Part shown: piece by piece, positions 1-9,259 of the stretch
Position numbering within the stretch: position 1 is the first letter of the stretch
Layout: the number at the start of each line of letters is the position of its first letter
NCBI GenBank assembly: GCA_964609385.1
Contig: CAZSSM010000028.1
Span: 1-64,000, forward strand
DNA from: CAZSSM01 sp964609385
GTDB taxonomy: Bacteria > Planctomycetota > Planctomycetia > Isosphaerales > Isosphaeraceae
DNA length: 64,000 bases
Direction: 5' to 3'
The notes under the pieces: generated by a model
The model's input: the letters and a program-made list of their open reading frames with translations, nothing else
The model's database searches: none
What the model was told of the DNA's origin: nothing
Translations under genes and position numbers: made by a program

Positions 1-988
<988 letters not shown>

Positions 989-1832
989 CGGATCTCCCGT
1001 CAATGGGGTAGAGGAACGTCGGGGTCATCCGTCCGCGAGACCGCAGCAAACGCGTCGGCAGGATCTCAAGACGCTGAGGTACGCGAAAAGCCGGAACAGA
1101 CAGTAAGGCTGAGTGACAAGACGCGTCGATCGTGTCCAGTCCGAGGGATCCGGCCTGCGTGACGCGGTCATTCTAGTGAGGGCCATCCTCGAGATTCAAG
1201 CAGGCCCACGACCGACCGAAGGTTTCCCGTATCGCTTCATGGGGCGACTTGCGTCCGATGTCGCCCACCGATCCAGCAAGCCCGCCTGATCGGATGGCAT
1301 TTCGGTCCCACATCGAACTTTCAGACGACTTTCGCCGACGCCGACACCGAATCGCAACCCCTCAACGAGCCGAACGTTGCGCAACGATTGGGCCGACCGT
1401 GATGGCAGGTTAACTGCGGACCGACCGGGGATACGTCGCCTTTGGAACAGGAATTGGACGAGAGAACTCCGAGATCGATGCCACGTCGAGCGTCGGCCTT
1501 GAAACGGCTGACCTCACGAGTCGTTTTCTCGGACGATCCACGACTCGAGCGCTGGCCCGATTGCCCACCACACCCAATCCGACTACGCTTTGAGGTAATC
1601 CCTTGGGGATTCCTCAACACCCACGCAAACGCCGGGCCGTTCAGACGGATGAGCATCCCGGTCCTTCAGGTCTCCGGTCCGCCGTCGGCCGTCATCATCG
1701 TCCCGACGCAACACTTGGCTCTCGGACCCCACCACGCCTCGCGACCGACCATTGCATGGGACCGGTCGTTCGGTCCGGCCTCTCCGAAGCTCGATGGACC
1801 GTCCCGCCCCTTTGACCGTCGAGGATTCCGCC
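989..1832. other. intergenic region, no convincing gene
   Basis: This stretch separates the divergent MoxR gene and the propeller gene at 1833. Open frames here show no start signal, no motif and no coding-like third-position bias. It presumably holds both promoters, but I could not identify convincing -35/-10 boxes. Confidence 0.6.
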
Positions 1833-3002
1833 ATGTGGTTCCCAATAGGCATCCTGCTGCGCTGGCTGATCGTGGGCATTGCAGCCCTCCTCGTCTTGGC
1901 CGTCATGGTCGGTCGGATGGACGCTCGCAACCCGGGCCATCAATTGTCCTCGTGGAACCGCCGCCACTTGACCCTTGAGTGGCCCGCACCTCCTTCAGAG
2001 TCGGGCCAACCGCTCCGGCTCAAGTTCGTCGAGATCGGTGAGAACCAGCTCTGGACCATGATCCTGCCCGATGGGATCCGGCTGGCCCACGCGCGGGTGG
2101 CCCCCTGGTGCGACGATCTCGGCCGCTCACAGGTCGTCGGTCTCCGGATCGAGCGGACCCCCGACGGCTCCGAGCAGGTCCACGGCTTGGCCCGACTCCA
2201 GTTCCCCAACGGCCAACTGCTCGACTCAGTCAAGACCGACCTAGCTCCGATCAGCCCCCCGTGCTGGTTGCCAGGCGCCTCCTCGAGGATTCTCTACCTG
2301 GCCAACGACGGCCGGCTCTACCGACACAACTTCGACACCCAGACCGACCCGCTCGTCGGGAACCCGACGTCGTCCCAGCCGATCCCCTTGGAATGGATCG
2401 CGCCGTTGCCCCATCGCGGCGATGCTCGCCTGGTCGACCTGTCCTTGCCTGAGACAGGCGCCTGGGACGGCTATGCCTTGGTCTCGGTAGCTCGGCCTGA
2501 AAGCCGTCCACATCGGTTCGATGATCGAGATGCCGACGTCATGCCCAGCGAGATCTGGTGGCTCAAGCTGGAGGCCGACTCGGCGATCGTGGGCGCCGCG
2601 GGGTTACTGCTCCGGAGTTCGAATCGGGTCGCCTACCGACAACCGGTGCTCGCCCTCGACGCCCAGGGGTACCCGACCCTGCTGGTCCTCCGCAGGCCGA
2701 TCGACGCCCCGAACGGCCCATCGCCCAACGCCTGGGAACTCTGCCAGATCCCTGCGCCGGTCGATCCGCAGTCGATCCGCGATCGCCCCCTGAGTGACCG
2801 CAACGCCCTGGTCCTAACCGATGACGCCGCTCTAGGGCCGCCGGTCGCCTCCAGCGATGGGCGATGGGTCGCTGTCCGACGGTCGATCCGCGACTACACC
2901 CCCCGCATGGCCCGCGTCCCGATCCCGCCTCGGAACCCCGAGCGACGAGCCGATGACGTCCTCCTGGTCAAATCGACCCCACGCGATGACCAGGAACACT
3001 GA
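1833..3002 (+). CDS. membrane-anchored TolB/WD40-like beta-propeller protein
   Basis: A hypothetical protein of about 389 aa. The ATG at 1833 is chosen because it opens directly on a hydrophobic anchor (IGILLRWLIVGIAALLVLAV, about residues 5-24); the open frame extends 27 codons further upstream without coding character. The rest is extracytoplasmic and looks like irregular PD40/TolB-type blades, for example segments such as SRILYLANDGRLYRHN and PPVASSDGRWVAVRRS that read like 'report a value, then format it'. No catalytic motif is visible. It lies between MoxR and the DUF4159 gene on the opposite strand from MoxR. The fold is inferred from pattern only, so the function remains unknown. Confidence 0.65.
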   Translation: MWFPIGILLRWLIVGIAALLVLAVMVGRMDARNPGHQLSSWNRRHLTLEWPAPPSESGQPLRLKFVEIGENQLWTMILPDGIRLAHARVAPWCDDLGRSQVVGLRIERTPDGSEQVHGLARLQFPNGQLLDSVKTDLAPISPPCWLPGASSRILYLANDGRLYRHNFDTQTDPLVGNPTSSQPIPLEWIAPLPHRGDARLVDLSLPETGAWDGYALVSVARPESRPHRFDDRDADVMPSEIWWLKLEADSAIVGAAGLLLRSSNRVAYRQPVLALDAQGYPTLLVLRRPIDAPNGPSPNAWELCQIPAPVDPQSIRDRPLSDRNALVLTDDAALGPPVASSDGRWVAVRRSIRDYTPRMARVPIPPRNPERRADDVLLVKSTPRDDQEH

Positions 3003-3253
3003 TCCGACCCACCTCCGAGACTTGGACCGGCGCGCCCCTCGACCAATCCGCTCGACCCGAACGGGCAACGCCTTGCCATGGCCCGCCCCAAAGGCCTAGA
3101 TTGTGACAAGTGTCCGAGAGAGCGGTCGACGTCGGCTTGGCACTTCCATCGCAGGAACCCGAGCATCGCCAACGCGATCGCGAAGCGTCGGCACGTCATC
3201 GCGATCGGGCTCGAAGGACGTCGAGGGATCGCCAATCAAGCAAGGGGAGAGGC

Positions 3254-5581
3254 ATGAGGCATTGGGGCACCGCAACCCGCGTCGTCCTAGCCGGACTGGT
3301 CTGCGCTGTGGCCGTTACCATCGCGACGCCGGACCTGAAACCAGCCAAAGCCGATGTGACTAGCGAGCAGGTCGAGCGCGCCATCCGCAGCGGAGTCAAC
3401 TTCCTCAAGCAGCGCCAACAGAACGACGGCCGATGGCCCAACCGCAACGGCAGCGAGTCGCGGGTCGGCGTCACCTGCCTTGCCATGTTGGCCTTGCTCA
3501 ACGCCGGTGAAACGCCCGACGATCCTCAGATTCGCACCGGCTTACGGTTCGTCCGTCAGTTCCCGCCCAACGAGCTGAATTTCACGTATGACATCGCGTT
3601 ACAGACGATGGTCTACGCCCTGGCCGACCCGGAGACCGACCTGGTCCGGATCACCGAGAACGTGCGATGGCTTGAGGCGACGCAGTTGACCGCCCAGGAC
3701 AACGTTGGTTGGCCGGGCAGTTGGTCGTACACGGCCAGCAAGTCGCGTCCCGGCGACGGGTCGAACAGCCAATACGCCTTGCTCGGCCTCAACGCCGCCC
3801 AGGAGGTGGGCGTCGAGGTCGACCCGGTCGTCTGGGAGCGGGCCCGCAACTACTGGCAGTTGGCCCAACGCAACAACGGGTCCTGGCCCTACCGACCGGG
3901 GATCAATCAGGGAACCGCCAGCATGACCTGCGCGGGCATCAGCAGCCTGGCAATCACCAGCAGCAAGCGGAGCGTCGGCGAGAACGCCCTGGTCGGCGGC
4001 CAGATCGTCAACTGCGGCGCGCGGCGTCGACGCTTCGACCGCCACCTGCTGGAAGGCATGGACTGGATGGCCAACAACTTCTCGGTTTCGCGCAACCGAG
4101 GGACGCAGGGACGGCTCTGGCTCTACTACTACCTCTACGGCCTGGAGCGGGCCGGGCGGCTCTCGGGGATCCGGTTCTTCGGCAGCCACGATTGGTACCG
4201 CGAGGGCGCGGAGTTCCTGGTCAACACCCAGGACAAGTTCCGAGGCTTCTGGCGCGGCACGACCAGCTACGAGAACGACGAGACGATCGCCACCAGCTTC
4301 GCCTTGCTGTTCCTGGCCAAGGGTCGCGCTCCGGTCCTGATCCACAAGCTGGTCCACGGCCCCGACCAGGACTGGACGCCCCGACGTGACGACATCCGCA
4401 ATCTGACCGCCGTGGTCAGTCGCGACTGGGAGACGCTCTTGACCTGGCAGGTCGCCGACCCGTCGATCCTCGACGTTGAGGAACTCCTGCTGGCCCCGAT
4501 CGGCTTCATGAACGGCAACCGCGCTCCGACGCTTACCCCACGCGCCCGCCAAAACCTCCGAACCTATTTGGAGCAGGGCGGCTTCCTCCTGGCCGAGGCC
4601 ACCGACGGTTCCGACGAGTTCGACCGCGGCTTCCGACAGCTCGTCGACGAACTCTTCCCCGACGAGGACTACCAGATCCGCCCCCTGCCCGAGGGCCACG
4701 CCGTCTGGCGCTCCCGATACAAGCTCACCTCCGAGATCCATCCCCTCTACGGCGTCGATATCGGATGTCGGACAGCCATCATCTACACCGATGAAGATCT
4801 CTCCTGCTACTGGAATCTGGCCGAATCCTACCCCGGTCAGCCCGAGGTCGAGAAGGCATTGCGGGTCGGCCAGAACATCGTCGACTACGCCACCGGCCGC
4901 GAGGTGCCCGGCACCAAGCTGGAGCCCCGGACCGTCAACGAGATCAACGTCAACGAGATCCCCAAGCGCGGCGTGCTCCGGATCGCCAAGCTCCACCACG
5001 GCGGCGACTGGGACATCGCCCCGTTGGCCATTCCCAACCTGATGACCGCCCTCCGCGACAATCTCGGCTTCGACGTGGCCATCAACCACCGCGAGATCTT
5101 CGCCTCCGACCCCAACATGGCCTTCTACCCGCTGGTCTACATGCACGGACGGACCGCCGTGTCGTTCAGCGACGGCGACATCGATGACATCCGAACGCAC
5201 CTGACTGAGAGCGTCGGCACGCTCTTCGCCGATGCCGCCTGCGGATCTCAGCCGTTCGACACCGCCTTCCGGAACTTCGCCGCCCAGCTCTTCCCCGACT
5301 ACCCGCTCGAGCCCATCCCCCCCGACGACCTGCTCTACTCCGAGGAGGACCTCGGCTACGACCTCTCGCAGGTCGAGTACAGCCGAGCCCTCGGTGGCGG
5401 AGCCGGCCCCCCCCAGCTCGAAGGCGTCAAGATCGACGGCCGCTGGGTCATCATCTACTCCAAGTATGACCTCGGCTGTGCCCTCGAGAAACAAGCCGGA
5501 CTCGACTGCAAAGGATACAAATACGAGAGCGCATTGAAAGTCTGCACCAATATCGTTCTCTACGCCACCGCGCCGTTCTGA
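3254..5581 (+). CDS. exported protein: prenyltransferase/squalene-cyclase-like repeats plus two DUF4159 domains
   Basis: A 775-aa exported protein. The ATG at 3254 follows GGGGAGAGGC and starts a signal peptide (MRHWGTATRVVLAGLVCAVA, ending near AKA). Residues about 35-370 carry alpha/alpha-toroid repeats like those of squalene cyclases and protein prenyltransferases (VERAIRSGVNFLKQRQQNDG; repeated short 'NNGSWPY'-type turns). Residues about 380-560 and 572-775 are two DUF4159-like domains; the second starts RGVLRIAKLHHGGDWD. No cyclase DXDD motif is visible, so enzymatic terpene cyclisation is unlikely. This architecture is characteristic of Planctomycetota and usually lies near MoxR/DUF58 genes, which fits the MoxR gene at 988. 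A strong hairpin follows the stop codon. Confidence 0.88.
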   Translation: MRHWGTATRVVLAGLVCAVAVTIATPDLKPAKADVTSEQVERAIRSGVNFLKQRQQNDGRWPNRNGSESRVGVTCLAMLALLNAGETPDDPQIRTGLRFVRQFPPNELNFTYDIALQTMVYALADPETDLVRITENVRWLEATQLTAQDNVGWPGSWSYTASKSRPGDGSNSQYALLGLNAAQEVGVEVDPVVWERARNYWQLAQRNNGSWPYRPGINQGTASMTCAGISSLAITSSKRSVGENALVGGQIVNCGARRRRFDRHLLEGMDWMANNFSVSRNRGTQGRLWLYYYLYGLERAGRLSGIRFFGSHDWYREGAEFLVNTQDKFRGFWRGTTSYENDETIATSFALLFLAKGRAPVLIHKLVHGPDQDWTPRRDDIRNLTAVVSRDWETLLTWQVADPSILDVEELLLAPIGFMNGNRAPTLTPRARQNLRTYLEQGGFLLAEATDGSDEFDRGFRQLVDELFPDEDYQIRPLPEGHAVWRSRYKLTSEIHPLYGVDIGCRTAIIYTDEDLSCYWNLAESYPGQPEVEKALRVGQNIVDYATGREVPGTKLEPRTVNEINVNEIPKRGVLRIAKLHHGGDWDIAPLAIPNLMTALRDNLGFDVAINHREIFASDPNMAFYPLVYMHGRTAVSFSDGDIDDIRTHLTESVGTLFADAACGSQPFDTAFRNFAAQLFPDYPLEPIPPDDLLYSEEDLGYDLSQVEYSRALGGGAGPPQLEGVKIDGRWVIIYSKYDLGCALEKQAGLDCKGYKYESALKVCTNIVLYATAPF

Positions 5582-5609
5582 TCTCGGATCTAACGATCTG
5601 GTGTCTCCG

Positions 5610-5641
5610 AGAGGTCTGGGACTACACCCCAGACCTCTTTT
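5610..5641 (+). terminator. rho-independent terminator after the DUF4159 gene
   Basis: A perfect 11-bp stem, AGAGGTCTGGG (5610-5620) with CCCAGACCTCT (5628-5638), encloses a 7-nt loop and is followed by a short T run (TTTT from 5638). It begins 28 nt after the stop codon at 5581. Confidence 0.85.
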
Positions 5642-6129
5642 CATTTCCTTATGTCTGATGATCATTCCGTCCTTCGGACGCCGACTCGCCTTCGGGTCAA
5701 GATCGTGAAAACTGGGGGAACGCCTCGACTCGGGCGATCACCTCGCTGGAGCTACCCTCCGGCATTTCCGGCTTCGACTTTCCGGCCATTTGAGCCACTC
5801 GATGCAGGGTCGCAGCCGTTACAATCCGAACCTCGGGCCGGGATCGGCGCAAGGGGGGAGCGCCTCGACCGATCCGATCGAAATCGGTCGATACCTCGAT
5901 CCGTTCGATCCAACTTATCAAAGATCCCCACTCCTTCGACCGGACCGACGCATCGCGTCGGCGCTCCGGCACCCGGTCTCGCGGCAGGTCGAGGCCCTTC
6001 AGTCCGATCCCCAAATGACGCGTAGCCCGAGTCGGCTCGGTCACCCGGCCCGACGGATCGGGGGCCGGACGCGTCGCTGTGGTCGGTTTGCCGGGCATCG
6101 ACGGGCGGGATTCCCGGGCGCCAATCGGA

Positions 6130-7230
6130 TCATTCGCGGAGCGGCCGGTTGCGGTCGGCCTGGACGACCTTCCGATGTACCCGGAGGACCGAGCCGGTCG
6201 GACTCGGTGTTGGCTCATCCCAACAAATTGCCGAGCCACCCGAGACGATCAACGGGATGGCGTCGAGGGTCCGACCCCGGAGCGCGACCAGCCCCGACGC
6301 CCAGCAAAGCAGGAGTGCCGAGACGATCCATAACGGGCCGACGATCACCCAAGCCAGGACCATCGAGACGATCCAGATGATCGCCAAAGATCAACCGATC
6401 GCCCGGATCGCCACGATCAGCACACGAATGAGGTGGTCCTGCGCCTCGACCAATCCTTCTTCGGAGCATGGCTCATGGGGCGAGATCGGTAGCTCTGCCC
6501 TTCTCTCGGACAGACCACCGGTTGGGGTGGCTGGGGATTGGGCCGCTTCGGGGCCAGACTCCAGGGCCGAGCCAGAGGAGTGGGTTGACCGTCTCGACGA
6601 TGCGTGGTCCGACTCGAGACCTCGGCCCCGGGGTCTGCTCGAGGCGCTCGCAGTCCCCAGCCACCCGTGCACGGCGCTCGGTTGTGTCGAGGCCGAGAGC
6701 AACACCGAAACAGCCTCGTGAGCCTCGGAGCGTTTCCCCGACCGCCCTCGATCCTCGCCCGCGATCGACTCGATCTCATTGAGGTCGGTCCGAACGTCGA
6801 GGCGGACCATCGGCCTTTCGGCAACCTGAGAATCATTCCGAGGCCGGGTGGGCGTGTTGGACTCGCGAACGATCGTCGCCGGTCGCAACGGATGGTCGTC
6901 GAGGCCCGGACCGGCGATCTGGTAGGCCGGGCTCCTTGGGGCGTACTCCATTGGCGCGACCTGGACGACCAGCGACGCCAGGTGCACGGACTCCCCTTCG
7001 GAGCCCTCCACCCGCTCGAATCGCCCCGCCGTCGGTCGGCCACCGCCCATACGAACCATCCCACCCTCACGACGCTCAAAGGCCCATCGGCGGGACCCGT
7101 CAAGCCGAAGCGCCGACGATCCCCCCGCCGAAGACACATCAAGCGATTTGCCCGAATCGTTCACGACGAAATTCCGCGAACCCACCGAATCGGGGCCCCG
7201 ACCGCATACGACCCAATCGACCGACAACAC
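6130..7230 (-). pseudogene. decayed minus-strand frame with membrane-helix remnant
   Basis: One minus-strand frame from 7230 to 6130 is open except for a TGA at 6391-6393. Its upstream part (about 7230-6725) has coding-like third positions and protein-like text (for example RRWAFERREGGMVRMGGG). It then runs through hairpin-repeat copy 1. After the TGA it resumes with a strong hydrophobic segment (IIWIVSMVLAWVIVGPLWIV) preceded by a possible TTG start at 6387. I read this as a gene disrupted by the repeat and a nonsense change, or as two unrelated remnants. I do not recognise a family. The alternative is chance open frame in high-GC DNA. Confidence 0.3.
6469..6724 (+). repeat. dispersed hairpin repeat, copy 1
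   Basis: This unit matches the units at 56283-56536 (same orientation) and 7309-7520 (opposite orientation). It begins TGGCTCATGGG and contains two nested inverted repeats: outer GGTGGCTGGGGATTG (6526-6540) with CAGTCCCCAGCCACC (6651-6665), 14 of 15 paired, and inner CAGACTCCAGGGCCGAG (6555-6571) with CTCGGCCCCGGGGTCTG (6621-6637), 15 of 17 paired. Short frames exist on both strands, but both strands are equally 'conserved' because the unit is palindromic, so I treat it as non-coding. Confidence 0.75.
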
Positions 7231-7308
7231 CGAAACCTGTCGGCTCCCTTGACGAACTCGTCCGCATCAAGCGTTGCCCATACGCAACGACGCCTCGAGC
7301 AGGATCGC

Positions 7309-7520
7309 TGACTCATGAGGCCGATTGGGTCTGAGACCTCGAGACCGATTCCACCTTGGCACCGTGAAGGGGGGCTGGGGACTGCGACGCGAAGCGGGCA
7401 GACCCCGAGGCCGATCTCTCGAGTCGGCCAACTCTTCTTGAATACAGATGGTTCACTGCCCCAGATCCGCTCCCGAACAGTCCAGTCCTCAGCGACCGCA
7501 CCGCTCGACTCGCCTGTAAC
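7309..7520 (-). repeat. dispersed hairpin repeat, copy 3 (inverted, degenerate)
   Basis: An inverted, degenerate copy of the repeat seen at 6469 and 56283. On the plus strand it starts TGACTCATGAGGCCGATT (7309-7326), the complement of the 3' end of the 56283 copy with one mismatch. It keeps the outer arms GCTGGGGACTG (7374-7384) and CAGTCCTCAGC (7483-7493), 10 of 11 paired, and the inner CAGACCCC (7399-7406). The partner of the inner arm is lost. The far boundary is approximate. Confidence 0.6.
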
Positions 7521-7720
7521 AAGGCGGGTCACCGACCGCAGCCCACTATTTTCTATGATGGAAACTACTTACTTATGAAAATCCGCAAACACGAGAGTTT
7601 ACCTCGATACTCAAAGGTTAGTCCTCGAAAGCAACCATAGTGCGGACGGCGCCTGTCGCAAGTCTTGACGAGAGCTCATACGAAGTTTGTCTAGATCAAC
7701 TATGACAATAATGAGCAGAA

Positions 7721-7852
7721 TTAATTCTCACAATAGTTTGACCCGTACACGTCGATCGCCTGGAGATAGGTCCGCCAAAACATCCAGGCCATCCACAACG
7801 CCGTCGTCAATCGGAACATGTTCTTCCGCAATGGGGGAGCGGCCTGCACCAT
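7721..7852 (-). pseudogene. small aromatic-rich frame, probable gene remnant
   Basis: A 43-codon frame reads KNMFRLTTALWMAWMFWRTY followed by LQAIDVYGSNY and looks like real protein text, rich in Trp and Met. It starts at ATG 7852 with no obvious ribosome binding site and ends at 7721 inside A+T-rich DNA. I take it for the remnant of a larger gene in the decayed stretch. A genuine small protein is possible. Confidence 0.2.
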
Positions 7853-7879
7853 CACATAGATAATATTTGTTCTTTAAGT

Positions 7880-8593
7880 TTGGGATGGCATCGATTTAGC
7901 AAGCAACAAATTGCAATGTTGGTAAATTCGGAGAGGTTACAGAATCTGAGAGTCCTAGACTTGCACCGGTGTTCTCTAATGATTGGAAGCATACAGGAAA
8001 TCTCGTCAAGTTCGGTGCTCCAGAATCTCAAGTGCCTCTACTTCTACAGAACTCTCTTCGGTAATGAAGGCGCCGAGGCCCTCGTGAAAGCCCCGTTCTA
8101 TGGGAACCTCAGGGCTCTCGAACTAGGACGAAGCAGAGTCGGGGCTCAAGGAACTCGAGCGCTGGTCGAAGCTGGAAACCCGGAGAGGCTCCAGATGCTC
8201 CGGCTCGAAGAGAACGGGATTGGCGATGAGGGGGCCGAAGCGTTCGCCAAGACACTCACCGCAGGCAAGCTGCGGACACTCTATCTCGATTTGTTGGAAG
8301 AATGGAACGTAGTCTTTGAGAATCCCTGGAAGGGGGAACGATCTGATCCCATGCGGAGCATCCAACCGAGTGAGGCGATGGAGGACCGCGTCGATGAACT
8401 CTCGAACGGGACAGGACCGCTCCCGAGGCTGACGCAACTATACCTTTCGCCACTCACATACGAACTTGTACAAGTTGAAACGACCAAGATTCTCGTCCGA
8501 TCGATCAATTTTCATTCAGAACAAATTCATAGCCTTGTGACCGACGTTGATCAAATAACTGATTCCATCGTAGTCCAAATCCCGTACGGCTAG
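7880..8593 (+). CDS. leucine-rich-repeat protein, probably 5'-truncated
   Basis: About 225-237 aa of ribonuclease-inhibitor-type leucine-rich repeats. Repeat cores include LQNLRVLDLHRC, LQNLKCLYFYRT, GNLRALELGRSRVGAQG and LQMLRLEENGIGDEGAEAF. Such repeats mediate protein binding, and in planctomycetes they are common C-terminal parts of TIGR02996-type proteins. Here the frame opens straight into the repeats with only a TTG (7880) or an ATG (7916), and neither has a ribosome binding site. The expected N-terminal domain is missing, which suggests a 5' truncation. The DNA is clearly lower in G+C than its neighbours, and unusual codons such as AGA, ATA and TTG are frequent, which is consistent with foreign origin. 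Confidence 0.6.
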   Translation: MGWHRFSKQQIAMLVNSERLQNLRVLDLHRCSLMIGSIQEISSSSVLQNLKCLYFYRTLFGNEGAEALVKAPFYGNLRALELGRSRVGAQGTRALVEAGNPERLQMLRLEENGIGDEGAEAFAKTLTAGKLRTLYLDLLEEWNVVFENPWKGERSDPMRSIQPSEAMEDRVDELSNGTGPLPRLTQLYLSPLTYELVQVETTKILVRSINFHSEQIHSLVTDVDQITDSIVVQIPYG

Positions 8594-8600
8594 CAACGAG

Positions 8601-9131
8601 TCAGGGGTTCGGGTTAGTCCCGAGTTCGTTGCGATAGAGGTCGGCGTCGGTCTGGTCGAAGCAGCAGAAGACGACGCGCTCAGGGAGGGCGTTGGCGGCG
8701 AGCCACTCGCGGACGGTGGCCACGGCCAGGGTGCACGCCAGGGGCTTGGGGAAGCCGTAGACACCGGTCGAGATGCAGGGGAAGGCGATCGAGCGGAGGC
8801 CGTGCCCGATGGCCCGTTCGAGCGACGAGCGGTAGGTCGATCGGAGCAGGTCGGGCTCGTTGTGCTGGCCGTCGTCCCAGATCGGGCCGACAGCGTGGAT
8901 AACGTGGCGGGCGGTCAGGTCGAAGCCGTCGGTGATCCGCGCCTCGCCGGTCGGGCAACCGCCCAACTCGCTGCAGGCCCGGAGCAGCCTCGGGCCGGCG
9001 GCACGATGGACCGCGCCGTCGACCCCGCCGCCGCCGGCTAAGGCGGCGTTGGCCGCCGTGACGACCGCGTCGACGTCGAGCGCCGTGATGTCGCCGACCA
9101 CCAGTTCGATCCGCTCGTCAACGGTGCTCAT
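8601..9131 (-). CDS. macro-domain protein (O-acetyl-ADP-ribose deacetylase-like)
   Basis: A 176-aa single macro domain that binds ADP-ribose and, in the MacroD/YmdB group, hydrolyses O-acetyl-ADP-ribose or mono-ADP-ribose on proteins. Visible motifs are GDIT near residue 13, the catalytic-site stretch NAALAGGGGVDGAVHRAAG, HAVGPIW, and the phosphate-binding loop CISTGVYGFP. The length is normal for the family. Translation starts at the ATG at 9131. It stands alone on the minus strand, convergent with the leucine-rich-repeat gene. A second ADP-ribose enzyme, an ADP-ribosylglycohydrolase, is encoded at 48066. Confidence 0.93.
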   Translation of the reverse strand: MSTVDERIELVVGDITALDVDAVVTAANAALAGGGGVDGAVHRAAGPRLLRACSELGGCPTGEARITDGFDLTARHVIHAVGPIWDDGQHNEPDLLRSTYRSSLERAIGHGLRSIAFPCISTGVYGFPKPLACTLAVATVREWLAANALPERVVFCCFDQTDADLYRNELGTNPNP

Positions 9132-9259
9132 CGATCATCCTCGCTTTGCGGTCGCGCGCGAACAAAGCTCAAACGAGTCGATTCATCCCATGACGAGGTC
9201 CGTTCGACATGGGACGAACCGGATCGAGCGGTCAACGCGTCGGGTTAGCAGGCTCAGGC

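Larger units (their letters stand above)
5642..7879. other. gene-poor, decayed stretch
   Basis: About 2.2 kb without a convincing intact gene. It holds a minus-strand decayed frame (6130-7230), two copies of a hairpin repeat (6469-6724 and 7309-7520) and, from about 7540 on, a markedly A+T-richer segment (for example around 7560-7760) that leads into the leucine-rich-repeat gene. The composition change suggests acquired and then degraded DNA. Confidence 0.6.

Noticed and set aside
3599..5665. 688-codon minus-strand frame opposite the DUF4159 gene
   Set aside because: It is a shadow of the real gene. Its text is low-complexity (Val, Gly, Leu, Asp) and has no domain features.
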